A stretch of 64,000 nucleotides of DNA from Halopiger xanaduensis SH-6 (GTDB taxonomy: Archaea > Halobacteriota > Halobacteria > Halobacteriales > Natrialbaceae): assembly GCF_000217715.1 (NCBI RefSeq), contig NC_015666.1, forward strand, positions 1,996,270 through 2,060,269, read 5' to 3'. This document shows, piece after piece, positions 17,856 to 26,758 of this stretch (position 1 is its first letter; every line of letters begins with the position of its first letter). The position numbers were made by a program, and so were the translations under genes. The notes beneath the pieces are model-generated. The model did not search any database and was not told where the DNA came from. It saw only the letters and a program-made list of their open reading frames with translations.

Positions 17856-17983
17856 GTCGCTCCGATCGAAGCACTCGCTCGTAAATCTTTGCGCCGCGGT
17901 GACCGATCGGAGGCGGCGCCGGCGCCCGTTTCTCTCCGCCGCGGCCGCCCGCCGCCGATCACTTCCGCCCCGCTGCGGGAACG

Positions 17984-17993
17984 CTTTTAAATC
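17984..17993 (+). promoter_or_regulatory. TATA box of the rpa1 operon
   Basis: CTTTTAAATC lies 22-31 bases before the ATG at 18015, giving a nearly leaderless transcript for rpa1-rpap1-rpe. Confidence 0.6.
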
Positions 17994-18014
17994 CTGCACG
18001 CCAATTACGGACGA

Positions 18015-19295
18015 ATGGAACTCGATGATCATGCCGAGGATCTCGCCTCCGACCTCGGCGTCGACAAAGAGGAGGTCAAATCCGACCTGCAGAACTTGGT
18101 GGAGTACAGCGTTCCGGTCGACGAAGCCAAACAGAGCCTTCGCCGGAAGTACGGCGACGGCTCGAGCGCCGGCGGCGCGACGCCCGAGTCGAAGGACGTC
18201 GCCGACATTTCCCCAGACGACGGCAACGTCACCGTAACGGGGGTCGTCCTCACGGCGGGCAAGCGATCGATCCGCTACCAGGGCGACGACCACGTCATCG
18301 TCGAGGGACGGCTCGCCGACGACACCGGCGTCATCGACTACACCGCCTGGGAGGACTTCGGCCTCTCGCCGGGCGACACGATCACCGCCGGCAACGCCGG
18401 CGTCCGCGAGTGGGACGGCGAACCCGAACTCAACCTCGGGGAAAGCACCTCGCTTTCCTTCCAGGAGGAATCGCCGGACGTCCCCTACGAGATCGGCGGC
18501 GACGCGCAACTCGCCGACCTCCGGACGGGCGACCGCGCCGTCACCATCGAGGTGACGGTCGTGGAGTGCGAGCGCCGCACCATCGACGGCCGCGACGGCG
18601 AGACGGAGATTCTGAGCGGCGTCTTCGGCGACGAGAGCGGCCGCCTGCCGTTCACGAACTGGGATCCCGCGCCCGAGATCGAGGAAGGGAATGCGGTCCG
18701 GATCGAGAACGCCTACGTCCAGGAGTTCCGCGGCGTCCCCGAAGTTAACGTCTCGGAGTTCTCGACGGTCGCGGACCTCGAGCGCGAGATCGACGTCGGG
18801 GCCGATACGACGACGATGGACGTCGGCGAGGCCGTCAGGACGGGCGGCATCTACGACGTCGAGGTCGTCGGCAACGTCATCGCGGTCCGCGATGGATCTG
18901 GACTTATCCAGCGCTGTCCGGAGTGCTACCGCGTCATCCAGAAGGGCCAGTGCCGGACCCACGGCGACGTGGACGGCGTCGACGACCTCCGCGTGAAGGC
19001 GATCGTCGACGACGGCACCGGGACGCTCACGGCCATCCTCGACGACGAACTCACCGAGGACGTCTACGGCGGGACGCTTGACGACGCGCTCGAGCAGGCC
19101 CGCGAGGCGATGGATCAAGAGGTCGTCGCCGACCGGATCCGCGAGCGCATCGTCGGCCGCGAGTACCGCGTGCGCGGACACCTCTCGGTCGACGAGTACG
19201 GCGCCAATCTCGACGCCGAGACGTTCGAGGAGAGCGACGACGATCCGGAGGCGCGTGCGACCGCCTTCCTCGAGGACGCGGAGGTGCAAGCATGA
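18015..19295 (+). CDS. rpa1: single-stranded DNA-binding replication protein A (RPA1 type)
   Basis: This is a 426-residue RPA. An N-terminal helical region (MELDDHAEDLASDLGV...) is followed by several OB folds (first at about 75-150, second about 175-275) and a zinc-binding OB region where CPECYRVIQKGQCRTHG at about 300-317 gives a CCCH ligand set. It coats ssDNA during replication, repair and recombination. The gene is followed by rpap1 and rpe in the order described for the Haloferax volcanii rpa1 operon. The stop TGA overlaps the next ATG, which implies coupling. Confidence 0.92.
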   Translation: MELDDHAEDLASDLGVDKEEVKSDLQNLVEYSVPVDEAKQSLRRKYGDGSSAGGATPESKDVADISPDDGNVTVTGVVLTAGKRSIRYQGDDHVIVEGRLADDTGVIDYTAWEDFGLSPGDTITAGNAGVREWDGEPELNLGESTSLSFQEESPDVPYEIGGDAQLADLRTGDRAVTIEVTVVECERRTIDGRDGETEILSGVFGDESGRLPFTNWDPAPEIEEGNAVRIENAYVQEFRGVPEVNVSEFSTVADLEREIDVGADTTTMDVGEAVRTGGIYDVEVVGNVIAVRDGSGLIQRCPECYRVIQKGQCRTHGDVDGVDDLRVKAIVDDGTGTLTAILDDELTEDVYGGTLDDALEQAREAMDQEVVADRIRERIVGREYRVRGHLSVDEYGANLDAETFEESDDDPEARATAFLEDAEVQA

Positions 19296-21175
19296 GCGCC
19301 AACGACGACGAGGAGATGGAGATTCCCGGCCGCGAAGTCGCCTACCGACTGTTCGCGGCCGAGTACGACGACGCCTCGGTCTCCTACACCGAGAGCGACG
19401 AGGAGCGAGCGCCGAACTACGTGATCGCGCCGACCGGCGCCCGGATCAACCGGCTGTTCGCGGTCGGGACCCTGACCGAGGTCACGTCTGTCAACGACGA
19501 GATGGTCCGCGCCCGCGTCGTCGACCCGACCGGCGCGTTCGTCGTCTACGCCGGCCAGTACCAGCCCGACGAACTGGCCTTCCTCGAGGGGATCGAGCCG
19601 CCGGCGTTCGTCGCGGTCACCGGGAAGGCCCGCACCTTCCAGCCCGAGGACTCCGACCAAGTGTACACCTCGATCCGGCCCGAGAGCATCGCGACGGTCG
19701 ACGCCGACACGCGCGACCGCTGGGTCGTCAGCGCGGCCGAGCAGACCCTCGAGCGAATCGAACTGTACGCGGCCGCCGCGGAGGCGGGCATCCGCGGCGA
19801 CGACCTGACGGACGCCCTGCTCGAGCAGGGCGTCGAACCCGGCCTCGCGGCCGGCATCCCGCTCGCGCAGGACCACTACGGCACGACGCCGTCGTACCTC
19901 GCCGCGCTGCGCGACTGCGCGCGCGAGGCCGTCGAAGTCGTTTCCGGCGACCGCGATCAGGTCGGGCCGTTCGACGCCCAGCCCGGGGAGACGAACTCCG
20001 GCTACGAAGACGCGACGTTCGACTCGCTCGCCAATCTGGGCGTCGACGCCGTCGATCGATCCGTGCTCGAGTCCGTCTCGAATGAGGGTGCCGCCGGGCA
20101 GGAACCGGCAGAGGCGGAACCGAAACCCGAATCCGAATCCGAACCCGAACCCGAACCCGAAGCGGTCGCCGCAGCGGCCGGCGGCGACACCGTCGAATCG
20201 TCGTCCGCGGCCGGCACCGCGACGGGTGAAGCGCGCGACGCCTCGAGCGGAACGGCGACCGAGACCGCCGAGACGGCAACCGACACCGTCGGCGACGGCG
20301 ACTCCGGCGTCGAACTCGAGAGCGAGGGCGGCGTCGACTCCGAGTCGGAATCCGAGGACGCGGTCGAGTCTGCGGAGTCCGGACCCGAACCGGCGTCCGA
20401 ATCCGAACCCGCGGCGGATCCCGACACGGCCGAGCCCGTCGACGAATCCGCAGACGCCGCTGCGGCCGACGCCGGCACCGACGACGAACTCGCTGCCGAC
20501 GAGCCGGCCGACGACGAGGAACTCGGCGACTTCGACGCCAACGATATCGGCGACGGCATGTACGAGATGGACGACGAGGAGCGCGAGCAACTCGAGGAGG
20601 AGTTCGGCGCCGAGTTCACGACCGGCGCGGAGGTCGAGGAACCCGGCGAAGCCGACATCGACGTGCCGGAGTCCGACGACGGAGACGCAGAAGCCGACGC
20701 TGCGACTGACGCTGACACTGGAGCGGAATCTGATCCCGCCGATTCCGATCTCGACGACGATGACGACCTCGGCGCGCCGCCGACGTCCGGCCTCGAGGAC
20801 GAGGACGAAACGGAAGCAGCCGAGTCGGAATCCGAACTCGAGGAGACCGAAGCGGAGTCGGGAGCCGAGACGGAGGCCGAACCGGACGAGTCCGAATCGG
20901 AAGCGGAACCGGAATCCGGCGCAGACGAATCCGAGGACGCGGCTGCTGACGAGTCCGATACCGACGAACCCGCCGCCGACGTCGACCTCCAGGACTACGT
21001 CGTCGAAACCATGGCGGACCTCGACGACGGCGACGGCGCCGACCGAACGGAACTGGTCGAGACCGTCGCCGCCGACACCGGCGCCTCCGAGGACGAGGTC
21101 GAGGACGCCATCCAGGACGCGCTGATGGGCGGGCAGTGTTACGAGCCGGACGACGAGACGCTGAAACCGATCTAA
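19292..21175 (+). CDS. rpap1: RPA-associated protein RPAP1 with long acidic linker
   Basis: This is the second gene of the rpa1 operon, 627 residues. Residues 1-230 are the folded part: an OB-like core (AYRLFAAEYDDASVSY... VVYAGQYQPDELAFL) and a helical region. Residues about 265-560 are low-complexity and extremely acidic, with Glu/Ser/Pro runs. Residues about 565-627 form a winged-helix-like tail (LQDYVVETMADLDDGDG...) ending in a cysteine-containing strand. In Haloferax, RPAP partners bind their cognate RPA; the linker here may provide hypersaline solubility. The ATGA overlap with rpa1 suggests stoichiometric expression. Confidence 0.9.
   Translation: MSANDDEEMEIPGREVAYRLFAAEYDDASVSYTESDEERAPNYVIAPTGARINRLFAVGTLTEVTSVNDEMVRARVVDPTGAFVVYAGQYQPDELAFLEGIEPPAFVAVTGKARTFQPEDSDQVYTSIRPESIATVDADTRDRWVVSAAEQTLERIELYAAAAEAGIRGDDLTDALLEQGVEPGLAAGIPLAQDHYGTTPSYLAALRDCAREAVEVVSGDRDQVGPFDAQPGETNSGYEDATFDSLANLGVDAVDRSVLESVSNEGAAGQEPAEAEPKPESESEPEPEPEAVAAAAGGDTVESSSAAGTATGEARDASSGTATETAETATDTVGDGDSGVELESEGGVDSESESEDAVESAESGPEPASESEPAADPDTAEPVDESADAAAADAGTDDELAADEPADDEELGDFDANDIGDGMYEMDDEEREQLEEEFGAEFTTGAEVEEPGEADIDVPESDDGDAEADAATDADTGAESDPADSDLDDDDDLGAPPTSGLEDEDETEAAESESELEETEAESGAETEAEPDESESEAEPESGADESEDAAADESDTDEPAADVDLQDYVVETMADLDDGDGADRTELVETVAADTGASEDEVEDAIQDALMGGQCYEPDDETLKPI
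20121..20161 (+). repeat. short tandem repeat in the rpap1 linker
   Basis: A GAACCC/GAATCC hexamer is repeated about six times, encoding alternating acidic residue and Pro/Ser (the ESEPEPEPE-like part of the RPAP1 linker). It is a local replication-slippage tract, in frame, and part of a wider acidic low-complexity region. Confidence 0.7.
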
Positions 21176-21199
21176 GTCGTCTCACTTCATTTCGAACCG

Positions 21200-22057
21200 A
21201 TGGAACCGGGACCGCCGACCCCCCGCGTCGAGCCCATCCCCGGCGAACCCGCCGCGACCGCGACGGTCGGCGGCGACCGCGTGCTTCTCGTCGCCGACTA
21301 CCACGCCGGCTACGAGGCCGGCCTGCGCTCCGAGCGCGGCGTCGACGTCCCCAGCCGCGCGCCCGACCGCCGCGAGCGACTGTGTACCCTCCTCGAGCGA
21401 ACCGCCGCGGACCGGTTGGTCGTGTGCGGCGATCTGATGCACTCGATCGGCGACCCCGGCGGCGCCGAGCGCGGCGAGCTCGAGGTGTTGCTCGAGTCCG
21501 TGCCGCCGACGGTCGACGTGACGGTGGTGAAGGGAAACCACGACGGGCAGCTCGAGACGTGGTTCGGGAACGACGATAGCGACGCCGGTGGTGGTGCCAT
21601 CGGCGAACCGGGACAACCGGACCTCGCCAGCGTCACTATCGTCCCCGGCGACGGCATCGACATAGACGGCGTCGGCGTCTGCCACGGCCACACGTGGCCC
21701 GCGCCCGCGGTCCTCGAGTGCGACGTCGTCTGTCTCGGCCACGAACACCCCTGCGTCCGCCTCGAGGACGAGGTCGGCGGAAGCCGCGCCGAGCGGGCGT
21801 GGCTCCGCGGCCGGGTCGATCCGGCGCCGTTTCGCGAGTACGGCGGCTACGCAGACGCGGAAATCTCGTGGCTCGAGTCGCCGGACGTCGCGCCGCCGCG
21901 GCTGGTCGTCGTGCCCGCGTTCAACGATCTGGTCGGCGGGACGTGGGTGAACGTCCCGAACCAGTCGTTCCTCTCGCCGTTCCTGCCCGACGGGCTAGCC
22001 GAGGGCGAGGCGTACCTGCTCGACGGGACGCGGCTCGGGCCGTACCGGAACGTCTAA
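21200..22057 (+). CDS. rpe: RPA-associated metallophosphoesterase
   Basis: This is the third gene of the operon, 285 residues, calcineurin-like fold. Metal-binding motifs occur in order: DYHAGYE, CGDLMHSIG, KGNHDGQ, CHGHTWP and LGHEHPC. The family uses a two-metal centre to hydrolyse phosphodiester or phosphomonoester bonds. Its fixed place after rpa1 and rpap1 in haloarchaea suggests a role in ssDNA metabolism, but no substrate is known to me. It lies 24 bases after rpap1. The loop at 137-150 (NDDSDAGGGAIGEPG) is an acidic insertion. Confidence 0.88.
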   Translation: MEPGPPTPRVEPIPGEPAATATVGGDRVLLVADYHAGYEAGLRSERGVDVPSRAPDRRERLCTLLERTAADRLVVCGDLMHSIGDPGGAERGELEVLLESVPPTVDVTVVKGNHDGQLETWFGNDDSDAGGGAIGEPGQPDLASVTIVPGDGIDIDGVGVCHGHTWPAPAVLECDVVCLGHEHPCVRLEDEVGGSRAERAWLRGRVDPAPFREYGGYADAEISWLESPDVAPPRLVVVPAFNDLVGGTWVNVPNQSFLSPFLPDGLAEGEAYLLDGTRLGPYRNV

Positions 22058-22157
22058 GATCGTTTCTCGAGGTACCGTACTCCTCGAGCCGCGTCGCTAT
22101 TCCTACGCGCTTGGAACGAGCGGTACCGCTACGACACCGGTCCGCCAACGATACGTC

Positions 22158-22688
22158 ATGGCCGACGGTGACCTCCGCGTTCCGTCCCTCTCGTCGTCGA
22201 TTCGACTCGTCGGCGAGGAGACGACGACCGTCGACGGCGATTCGCTCGCTTCCCTCCCGCTGCAGGAGCGCGAGTGCGAAATCGTCTGTGCGACCGGCGA
22301 CCGATACACCGAAACGTGGTACGGCGTGCCGGTACTCGAACTCCTTGAGCGGGCGTCGGTGCCGCCCGAGACGACTCATCTGCTCGTCGTCTCCGGCGAC
22401 GGCTACCGCGCCTGCGTCGCCGTCGAAACGGCGCTCGAGGGGCTACTTGCGCTGGGCAAGAACGGCCGGCCGCTCGCTGATGCGAGCGACTACGAGACGC
22501 GGTTCGTCGCGGTCGGCGCAGACGGGCCACGGACCGTAAAGGACGTCGGGCGAATCGAGGCGATGACGCTCGAGCCTGGAGAGGATCCGGAGGCGTACGA
22601 ACTCGGCGTCGAATCAGCGCCCGAGTCTGAGTCGGAGCCGGTATCCACACCGACAGCCGAAGCCCCGTCGCCGGACGACGCTGCGTGA
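22158..22688 (+). CDS. molybdopterin-binding (sulfite-oxidase fold) domain protein
   Basis: This 176-residue protein resembles the oxidoreductase molybdopterin-binding domain alone. The segments CATGDRYTETWYGVPVLELLERA and VVSGDGYRACVAVETALEG, then ALGKNGRPL, match the fold's typical order. The cysteine in the first segment aligns with the position that ligates molybdenum in sulfite oxidases, but many stand-alone members do not bind Mo. The last 30 residues are acidic and disordered. There is no signal peptide, so it is cytoplasmic. A role cannot be given; redox or binding only. Confidence 0.7.
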   Translation: MADGDLRVPSLSSSIRLVGEETTTVDGDSLASLPLQERECEIVCATGDRYTETWYGVPVLELLERASVPPETTHLLVVSGDGYRACVAVETALEGLLALGKNGRPLADASDYETRFVAVGADGPRTVKDVGRIEAMTLEPGEDPEAYELGVESAPESESEPVSTPTAEAPSPDDAA

Positions 22689-22779
22689 GTGCCCGAGCAA
22701 TCGGCCGGTCGAGACGCCACGCTCGACACCAGCGCATGTAAGCCGAATCACCATCCCCCGGTCGGGAGAACCCACGCCC

Positions 22780-23076
22780 ATGCCCATGGAAACGTATCGG
22801 CTCGAGATCCGCGAGACCGAGGAACCCGGGATCGATGCCGACGTGTACGACTCCGATGACACGGTCGCGGAATCGACGTACGTCTCCTACGACGACTACG
22901 ACCTCGAGCCGCCGTCTTCGAACTCGAGCGACGGCCAGCAGTCGTACGCCGAGGAGGTGACGGCCGACGTGACGACGATCGATCTCCAGTACGAACGGGA
23001 CGACGCCGGTTTCGTCTTCCGACTGCTCGGCGATCGCGACGAGCTGGCGAGCGTTCGGATAGACGCCGAGGAGTAG
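22780..23076 (+). CDS. small acidic hypothetical protein
   Basis: This is a 98-residue, very acidic protein. Residues 4-50 alternate strand-like segments (METYRLEIRE, ADVYDSDDTVAESTYVSYDDYD), then a linker with Ser/Gln, then two strands (VTTIDLQYERDDAGFVFRLLG). It looks like a small beta-rich protein without cysteines or membrane spans. It is a haloarchaea-type orphan; the start could also be the second Met. I do not recognise a family. Confidence 0.6.
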   Translation: MPMETYRLEIRETEEPGIDADVYDSDDTVAESTYVSYDDYDLEPPSSNSSDGQQSYAEEVTADVTTIDLQYERDDAGFVFRLLGDRDELASVRIDAEE

Positions 23077-23166
23077 TTCTGTGGAGTCGCCGCGAGCGTC
23101 GACGAGCTGCGGCGTCGCTACGTGCGGCGTGAAACGGAAAAACGCGGTGTGGTTTCGTTCGCTACG

Positions 23167-24525
23167 TTACAGGTTTTCGCCGAGCCACGCGGCGAAGTCG
23201 CCGGTCAGGAAGCCGTAGTAGTCCCACGCGTTCAGCGCGACCACGGCGATCAGCGCGATGATGACCGGAATCCGAAGGAGCCAGATCCACGTGACGCCCA
23301 GCGATCCGATGTTCGTGATGCCCTTCCCGAGTTCGTCGAGTGCGAGGTCCGGAACGACCCACCCGATGAAAATCGAGAGGAGGAGTCCGCCGAGGACGAG
23401 CAGCACGCCGTTGGCGAACAGGTCGTAGACGTCGATGAAGATGATGTCGAGCGCGGCCGGAACGCCGACGACGAACATTGCGGTGCCGAGCATCGCCGTC
23501 GCCGGCACTCGGTCGACGCCGTGCTCGTCGATCAGGTAGGAGGTGACGACCTCCATGATACTGATCGCGCTCGAGAGGGCGGCGATCGAGACCACGCCGA
23601 AGAAAATCGCGCCGAGGATGCCGCCGAACGGCAACTCGGCGAACGCCGCCGCGAGGCTCACGAAGATCAGGGCCGGACCGGAGCTGCCGGCGGGGATGCC
23701 GGCGGTGAAGAGGATCGGGAACGCGATCAAGCCGGCGGTGAACGCAATTCCGGTGTCGAGGAACGCGATAATCCCGGCGTCTTCGGCGAGGTTTCGATCC
23801 TCGCCGAGATAGGAGGCGTACGTGATCATCACGCCCATCCCGAGCGACAGCGTGAAGAACGCCTGTGCGGCGGCTGCCGGCAGGATCGACGTCCAGTTGG
23901 ACGCGATCGTACCGAAGTCCGGCGAGAGGTAGTACGCGTACGCTTCACCGGCGCCCTCGAGGGTGAACGCGTAGACGGCGAGTCCGATCAGGAGCGCGAT
24001 GATGGCCGGAACCATCACCTTGACCGAAAGCTCGATCCCGCGCTCGATGCCGAACGCGACGATGGCGATGACCGCCACCATGAAAATCGCGTGGAAGACG
24101 ACGGCGTCAAGGCCGCTCGCGACCGCACCGAACTGCTGTCCGGCAGCCTCGGGAGTGGCGGTGTACTCGCCCTGCAGGCCGAGCAAGACGTATCGAACGG
24201 TCCAGCCGGCGACGACGCTGTAGTACGAGAGGATGATGAACCCGGCTGTGACGAAGACCCATCCTATTTTCGTCCACGCGCCGGTTCCGAGACGTTTGAG
24301 CGCGCCGACCGGGTTGCGCTCGGTGTGGCGGCCGACGACGAACTCGACGAGGATAACCGGGAACCCGATCCCGAGGATCAACAGCAGGTAGACGACGAGG
24401 AACGCGGCCCCGCCGTACTCCCCCACCTGGTACGGAAACCGCCAGATGTTCCCCAGTCCGACTGCGCTTCCAACCGCGGCAAGGATGAACCCTGCCCTCG
24501 TTGCCCATGATTCGCGTTGTGCCAT
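23167..24525 (-). CDS. sodium-dependent transporter, NSS/SNF family
   Basis: This is a 452-residue symporter of the neurotransmitter:sodium symporter type (LeuT fold). Eleven to twelve helices are visible. The unwound TM1 region GSAVGLGNIWRFPYQ carries the Na+ and substrate sites, and TM6 has FFTLSLGMGVMITYASY. Substrates in the family are amino acids or related amines, driven by the Na+ gradient; the exact one is unknown. A GTTATAT TATA box lies 25-31 bases before the ATG on the minus strand, immediately below an inverted repeat that may be an operator. Confidence 0.9.
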   Translation of the reverse strand: MAQRESWATRAGFILAAVGSAVGLGNIWRFPYQVGEYGGAAFLVVYLLLILGIGFPVILVEFVVGRHTERNPVGALKRLGTGAWTKIGWVFVTAGFIILSYYSVVAGWTVRYVLLGLQGEYTATPEAAGQQFGAVASGLDAVVFHAIFMVAVIAIVAFGIERGIELSVKVMVPAIIALLIGLAVYAFTLEGAGEAYAYYLSPDFGTIASNWTSILPAAAAQAFFTLSLGMGVMITYASYLGEDRNLAEDAGIIAFLDTGIAFTAGLIAFPILFTAGIPAGSSGPALIFVSLAAAFAELPFGGILGAIFFGVVSIAALSSAISIMEVVTSYLIDEHGVDRVPATAMLGTAMFVVGVPAALDIIFIDVYDLFANGVLLVLGGLLLSIFIGWVVPDLALDELGKGITNIGSLGVTWIWLLRIPVIIALIAVVALNAWDYYGFLTGDFAAWLGENL

Positions 24526-24549
24526 ACCGATTGGTTTGAAAGAGCCATC

Positions 24550-24574
24550 ATATAACTTTTCGTGGTTTCACGAA
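24550..24574 (-). promoter_or_regulatory. TATA box and adjacent inverted repeat of the transporter gene
   Basis: On the minus strand GTTATAT (24550-24556) is placed for a leaderless transcript of the gene starting at 24525. Just upstream, TTCGTG-GTTT-CACGAA (24559-24574) is a perfect 6-base inverted repeat overlapping the BRE position, where a bound protein would block or aid TFB. Confidence 0.45.
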
Positions 24575-24790
24575 GTGAGAGACGCCGATTCGAGGCGGGT
24601 TTTGACCGCCATAGCGGCTAAAATTGCGGAAGGGTCGGATTGGATTACATTTATAATTTATACCTGCTGGCACCGTCGGCGTTACGGAACCGGTCACCTC
24701 GAGCAGTGATAAACCGTGAAGGTGTTACGGAATCCTTTTCCTGTTGGTCATCACAACAGGGCGTATGATACCGACAGGGGTGTTTCGAGC

Positions 24791-26341
24791 GTGACGATGG
24801 AAGACCGCATCGACGAACTCGAGGAGCGCCGCGAGGAGGCCGAACTGGGTGGCGGCGAGGAGCGCATCCAGAAGCAACACGACAAGGGGAAGATGACCGC
24901 CCGCGAGCGGATCGACTACTTCCTCGACGAGGGCACCTTTACGGAGTTCGACCAGCTCCGGACCCACCAGACGAGCCAGTTCGGCATGGAGGAGCGGAAG
25001 ATCCCCGGCGACGGCGTCGTGACGGGCTACGGCGAGGTCAACGGCCGAACCGTCTTCGTCTTCGCCCACGACTTCACGGTCTTCGGCGGCTCGCTGGGCG
25101 AGGTTTTCGCCGAGAAGATCTGCAAGGTCATGGACATGGCGATGGAAGTCGGCGCGCCGGTCGTCGGGCTCAACGACTCCGCCGGCGCCCGCATTCAGGA
25201 GGGGGTCAAGAGCCTCGCCGGCTTCACCGAAATCTTCCGCCGGAATCAGGAAGCCAGCGGCGTCATCCCACAGATTTCGGGGATCATGGGTCCCTGCGCC
25301 GGCGGCGCGGTCTACTCTCCCTCGATTACGGACTTCATCTTCATGGTCCAGGACACGAGCCACATGTACATCACCGGGCCCGGCGTCACCAAGACCGTCA
25401 CCGGCGAGGAGGTCACCCACGAGGAACTCGGCGGGGCGATGACCCACGCCGGGAAGACCGGCGTCGCCCAGTTCGCCTGCGAGAGCGAGGAGCAGGCCCT
25501 CGACGACATCAAGCGGCTTCTTTCCTATCTCCCGCAGAACAACGTCGAGGACCCACCCCGCGTCGAGCCGTGGGACGACCCCGACCGCCGCGACGAGCGG
25601 CTCAACGACATCGTCCCGCCGAGCCCGCAGAAGCCCTACGACATGGTCGACGTCATCGATTCCGTCGTCGACGAGGGTTCGTTCTTCGAGGTCGCGGAGA
25701 ACTTCGCCAAGGAACTCGTCGTCGGCTTCGGCCGACTGGACGGCCGCTCGGTCGGCATCGTCGCCAACCAGCCCCGCGTGAACGCCGGGACGCTGACCGT
25801 CGACTCCTCGATGAAGGGCTCGAGATTCGTCCGCTTCTGCGACTCCTTTAACATCCCGATCGTCACCTTCGTCGACGTCCCCGGCTACATGCCCGGCACC
25901 GATCAGGAGCACCGCGGGATCATCCGCCACGGCGCGAAGCTGCTGTACGCCTACGCCGAGGCGACCGTTCCCCTCCTCACGGTCATCACCCGCAAGGCCT
26001 ACGGCGGCGCCTACTGTGTCATGGCCTCCAAAAATCTCGGCGCCGACGTCAACTACGCCTGGCCGACCGCCGAAATCGCCGTCATGGGCCCGCAGGGCGC
26101 GGTCAACATCCTCTACCGCGACGAACTCGAGGAGGCCGAAAACCCCGACGAGCTGCGGGACGAACTCATCGAGGAGTACCGCGAGGAGTTCGCCAACCCC
26201 TACACGGCGACGGACAAGGGCTTCCTCGACGACGTGATCGTCCCCACCGAAACCCGGCCGCGGCTGATCGACGACCTCGAGATGCTCGAGACCAAGCGCG
26301 AGCAAAATCCGGACAAGAAACACGGAAACATTCCGCTGTAA
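24791..26341 (+). CDS. pccB: acyl-CoA (propionyl/acetyl-CoA) carboxylase, carboxyltransferase subunit
   Basis: This is the beta subunit of biotin-dependent acyl-CoA carboxylase, transferring CO2 from carboxybiotin to propionyl- or acetyl-CoA. The GTG at 24791 gives 516 residues ([13 protein letters not shown]...); an ATG six bases later is the alternative, and an upstream ATG at 24716 would add an unrelated head. Crotonase-fold motifs are intact: [35 protein letters not shown] and [10 protein letters not shown]. The next gene, 15 bases downstream, is the PccX-like protein. The biotin-carrying alpha subunit is 1.8 kb further on, at 28115. The product likely serves the propionyl-CoA pathway or 3-hydroxypropionate metabolism. 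Confidence 0.9.
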   Translation: MTMEDRIDELEERREEAELGGGEERIQKQHDKGKMTARERIDYFLDEGTFTEFDQLRTHQTSQFGMEERKIPGDGVVTGYGEVNGRTVFVFAHDFTVFGGSLGEVFAEKICKVMDMAMEVGAPVVGLNDSAGARIQEGVKSLAGFTEIFRRNQEASGVIPQISGIMGPCAGGAVYSPSITDFIFMVQDTSHMYITGPGVTKTVTGEEVTHEELGGAMTHAGKTGVAQFACESEEQALDDIKRLLSYLPQNNVEDPPRVEPWDDPDRRDERLNDIVPPSPQKPYDMVDVIDSVVDEGSFFEVAENFAKELVVGFGRLDGRSVGIVANQPRVNAGTLTVDSSMKGSRFVRFCDSFNIPIVTFVDVPGYMPGTDQEHRGIIRHGAKLLYAYAEATVPLLTVITRKAYGGAYCVMASKNLGADVNYAWPTAEIAVMGPQGAVNILYRDELEEAENPDELRDELIEEYREEFANPYTATDKGFLDDVIVPTETRPRLIDDLEMLETKREQNPDKKHGNIPL

Positions 26342-26356
26342 CGACCGATTCTATCC

Positions 26357-26707
26357 ATGGCATCCAAGAAACAGGCGGACACGGCCGAGGCGGCTGAGTC
26401 CCCGACGGACGATCTGCCGGTCGGCGAGCAACCTGACGTGGCGGCGGTCCTCTCGGACGTCGAACTCGACATTCCGGACACCGCCGACGAGGAGGAGGCG
26501 GCCGCGATCGCGGCCGCGGTCGGCGCGCACCTCCACGATCACGCCCTCGCGGTCGCCGCGGCGGCCGCGAGCGAGGCGGAGACGTGGGAGAGCAAGCGCT
26601 GGGCCTTCAGCGGCCGGGTGCGCGCCCAGCAGCACCGCCACGCCCGCGTCCCCCGCGAGGCGCCGACGAACGCGTGGTCGGCCGCGGGACGGACGGATCG
26701 ATTCTGA
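26357..26707 (+). CDS. pccX: PccX-like small acyl-CoA carboxylase subunit
   Basis: This is a 116-residue protein. After an acidic N-terminus (about 40 residues) come an Ala-rich helix ([21 protein letters not shown]) and a conserved-looking tail [13 protein letters not shown]...[15 protein letters not shown]. This matches the small epsilon-like third subunit (PccX) found between pccB and pccA in Haloferax mediterranei, required there for propionyl-CoA carboxylase activity. It starts 15 bases after pccB, so it is co-transcribed with it. The symbol rests on synteny and C-terminal similarity. Confidence 0.78.
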   Translation: MASKKQADTAEAAESPTDDLPVGEQPDVAAVLSDVELDIPDTADEEEAAAIAAAVGAHLHDHALAVAAAAASEAETWESKRWAFSGRVRAQQHRHARVPREAPTNAWSAAGRTDRF

Positions 26708-26758
26708 CCGCTGGATCGCGGTCTCGTATATCCGCGTTTCGATCAATTCGCGTCTCGA

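Noticed and set aside
14949..17990. Very long plus-strand frame opposite the dehydrogenase and helicase
   Set aside because: It is an antisense shadow rich in Arg, Ala and Val with no domain, whereas both minus-strand genes have full catalytic motifs.
17856..19289. Continuation of the helicase minus-strand frame across the rpa1 gene
   Set aside because: G+C-rich haloarchaeal genes often have open antisense frames. Translation there lacks family similarity, while rpa1 on the plus strand has clear OB folds and a zinc site; the helicase has a proper start at 17855.
20121..20961. Possible CRISPR-like or VNTR array in rpap1
   Set aside because: The repeats are short in-frame coding hexamers within an acidic linker, without spacers.
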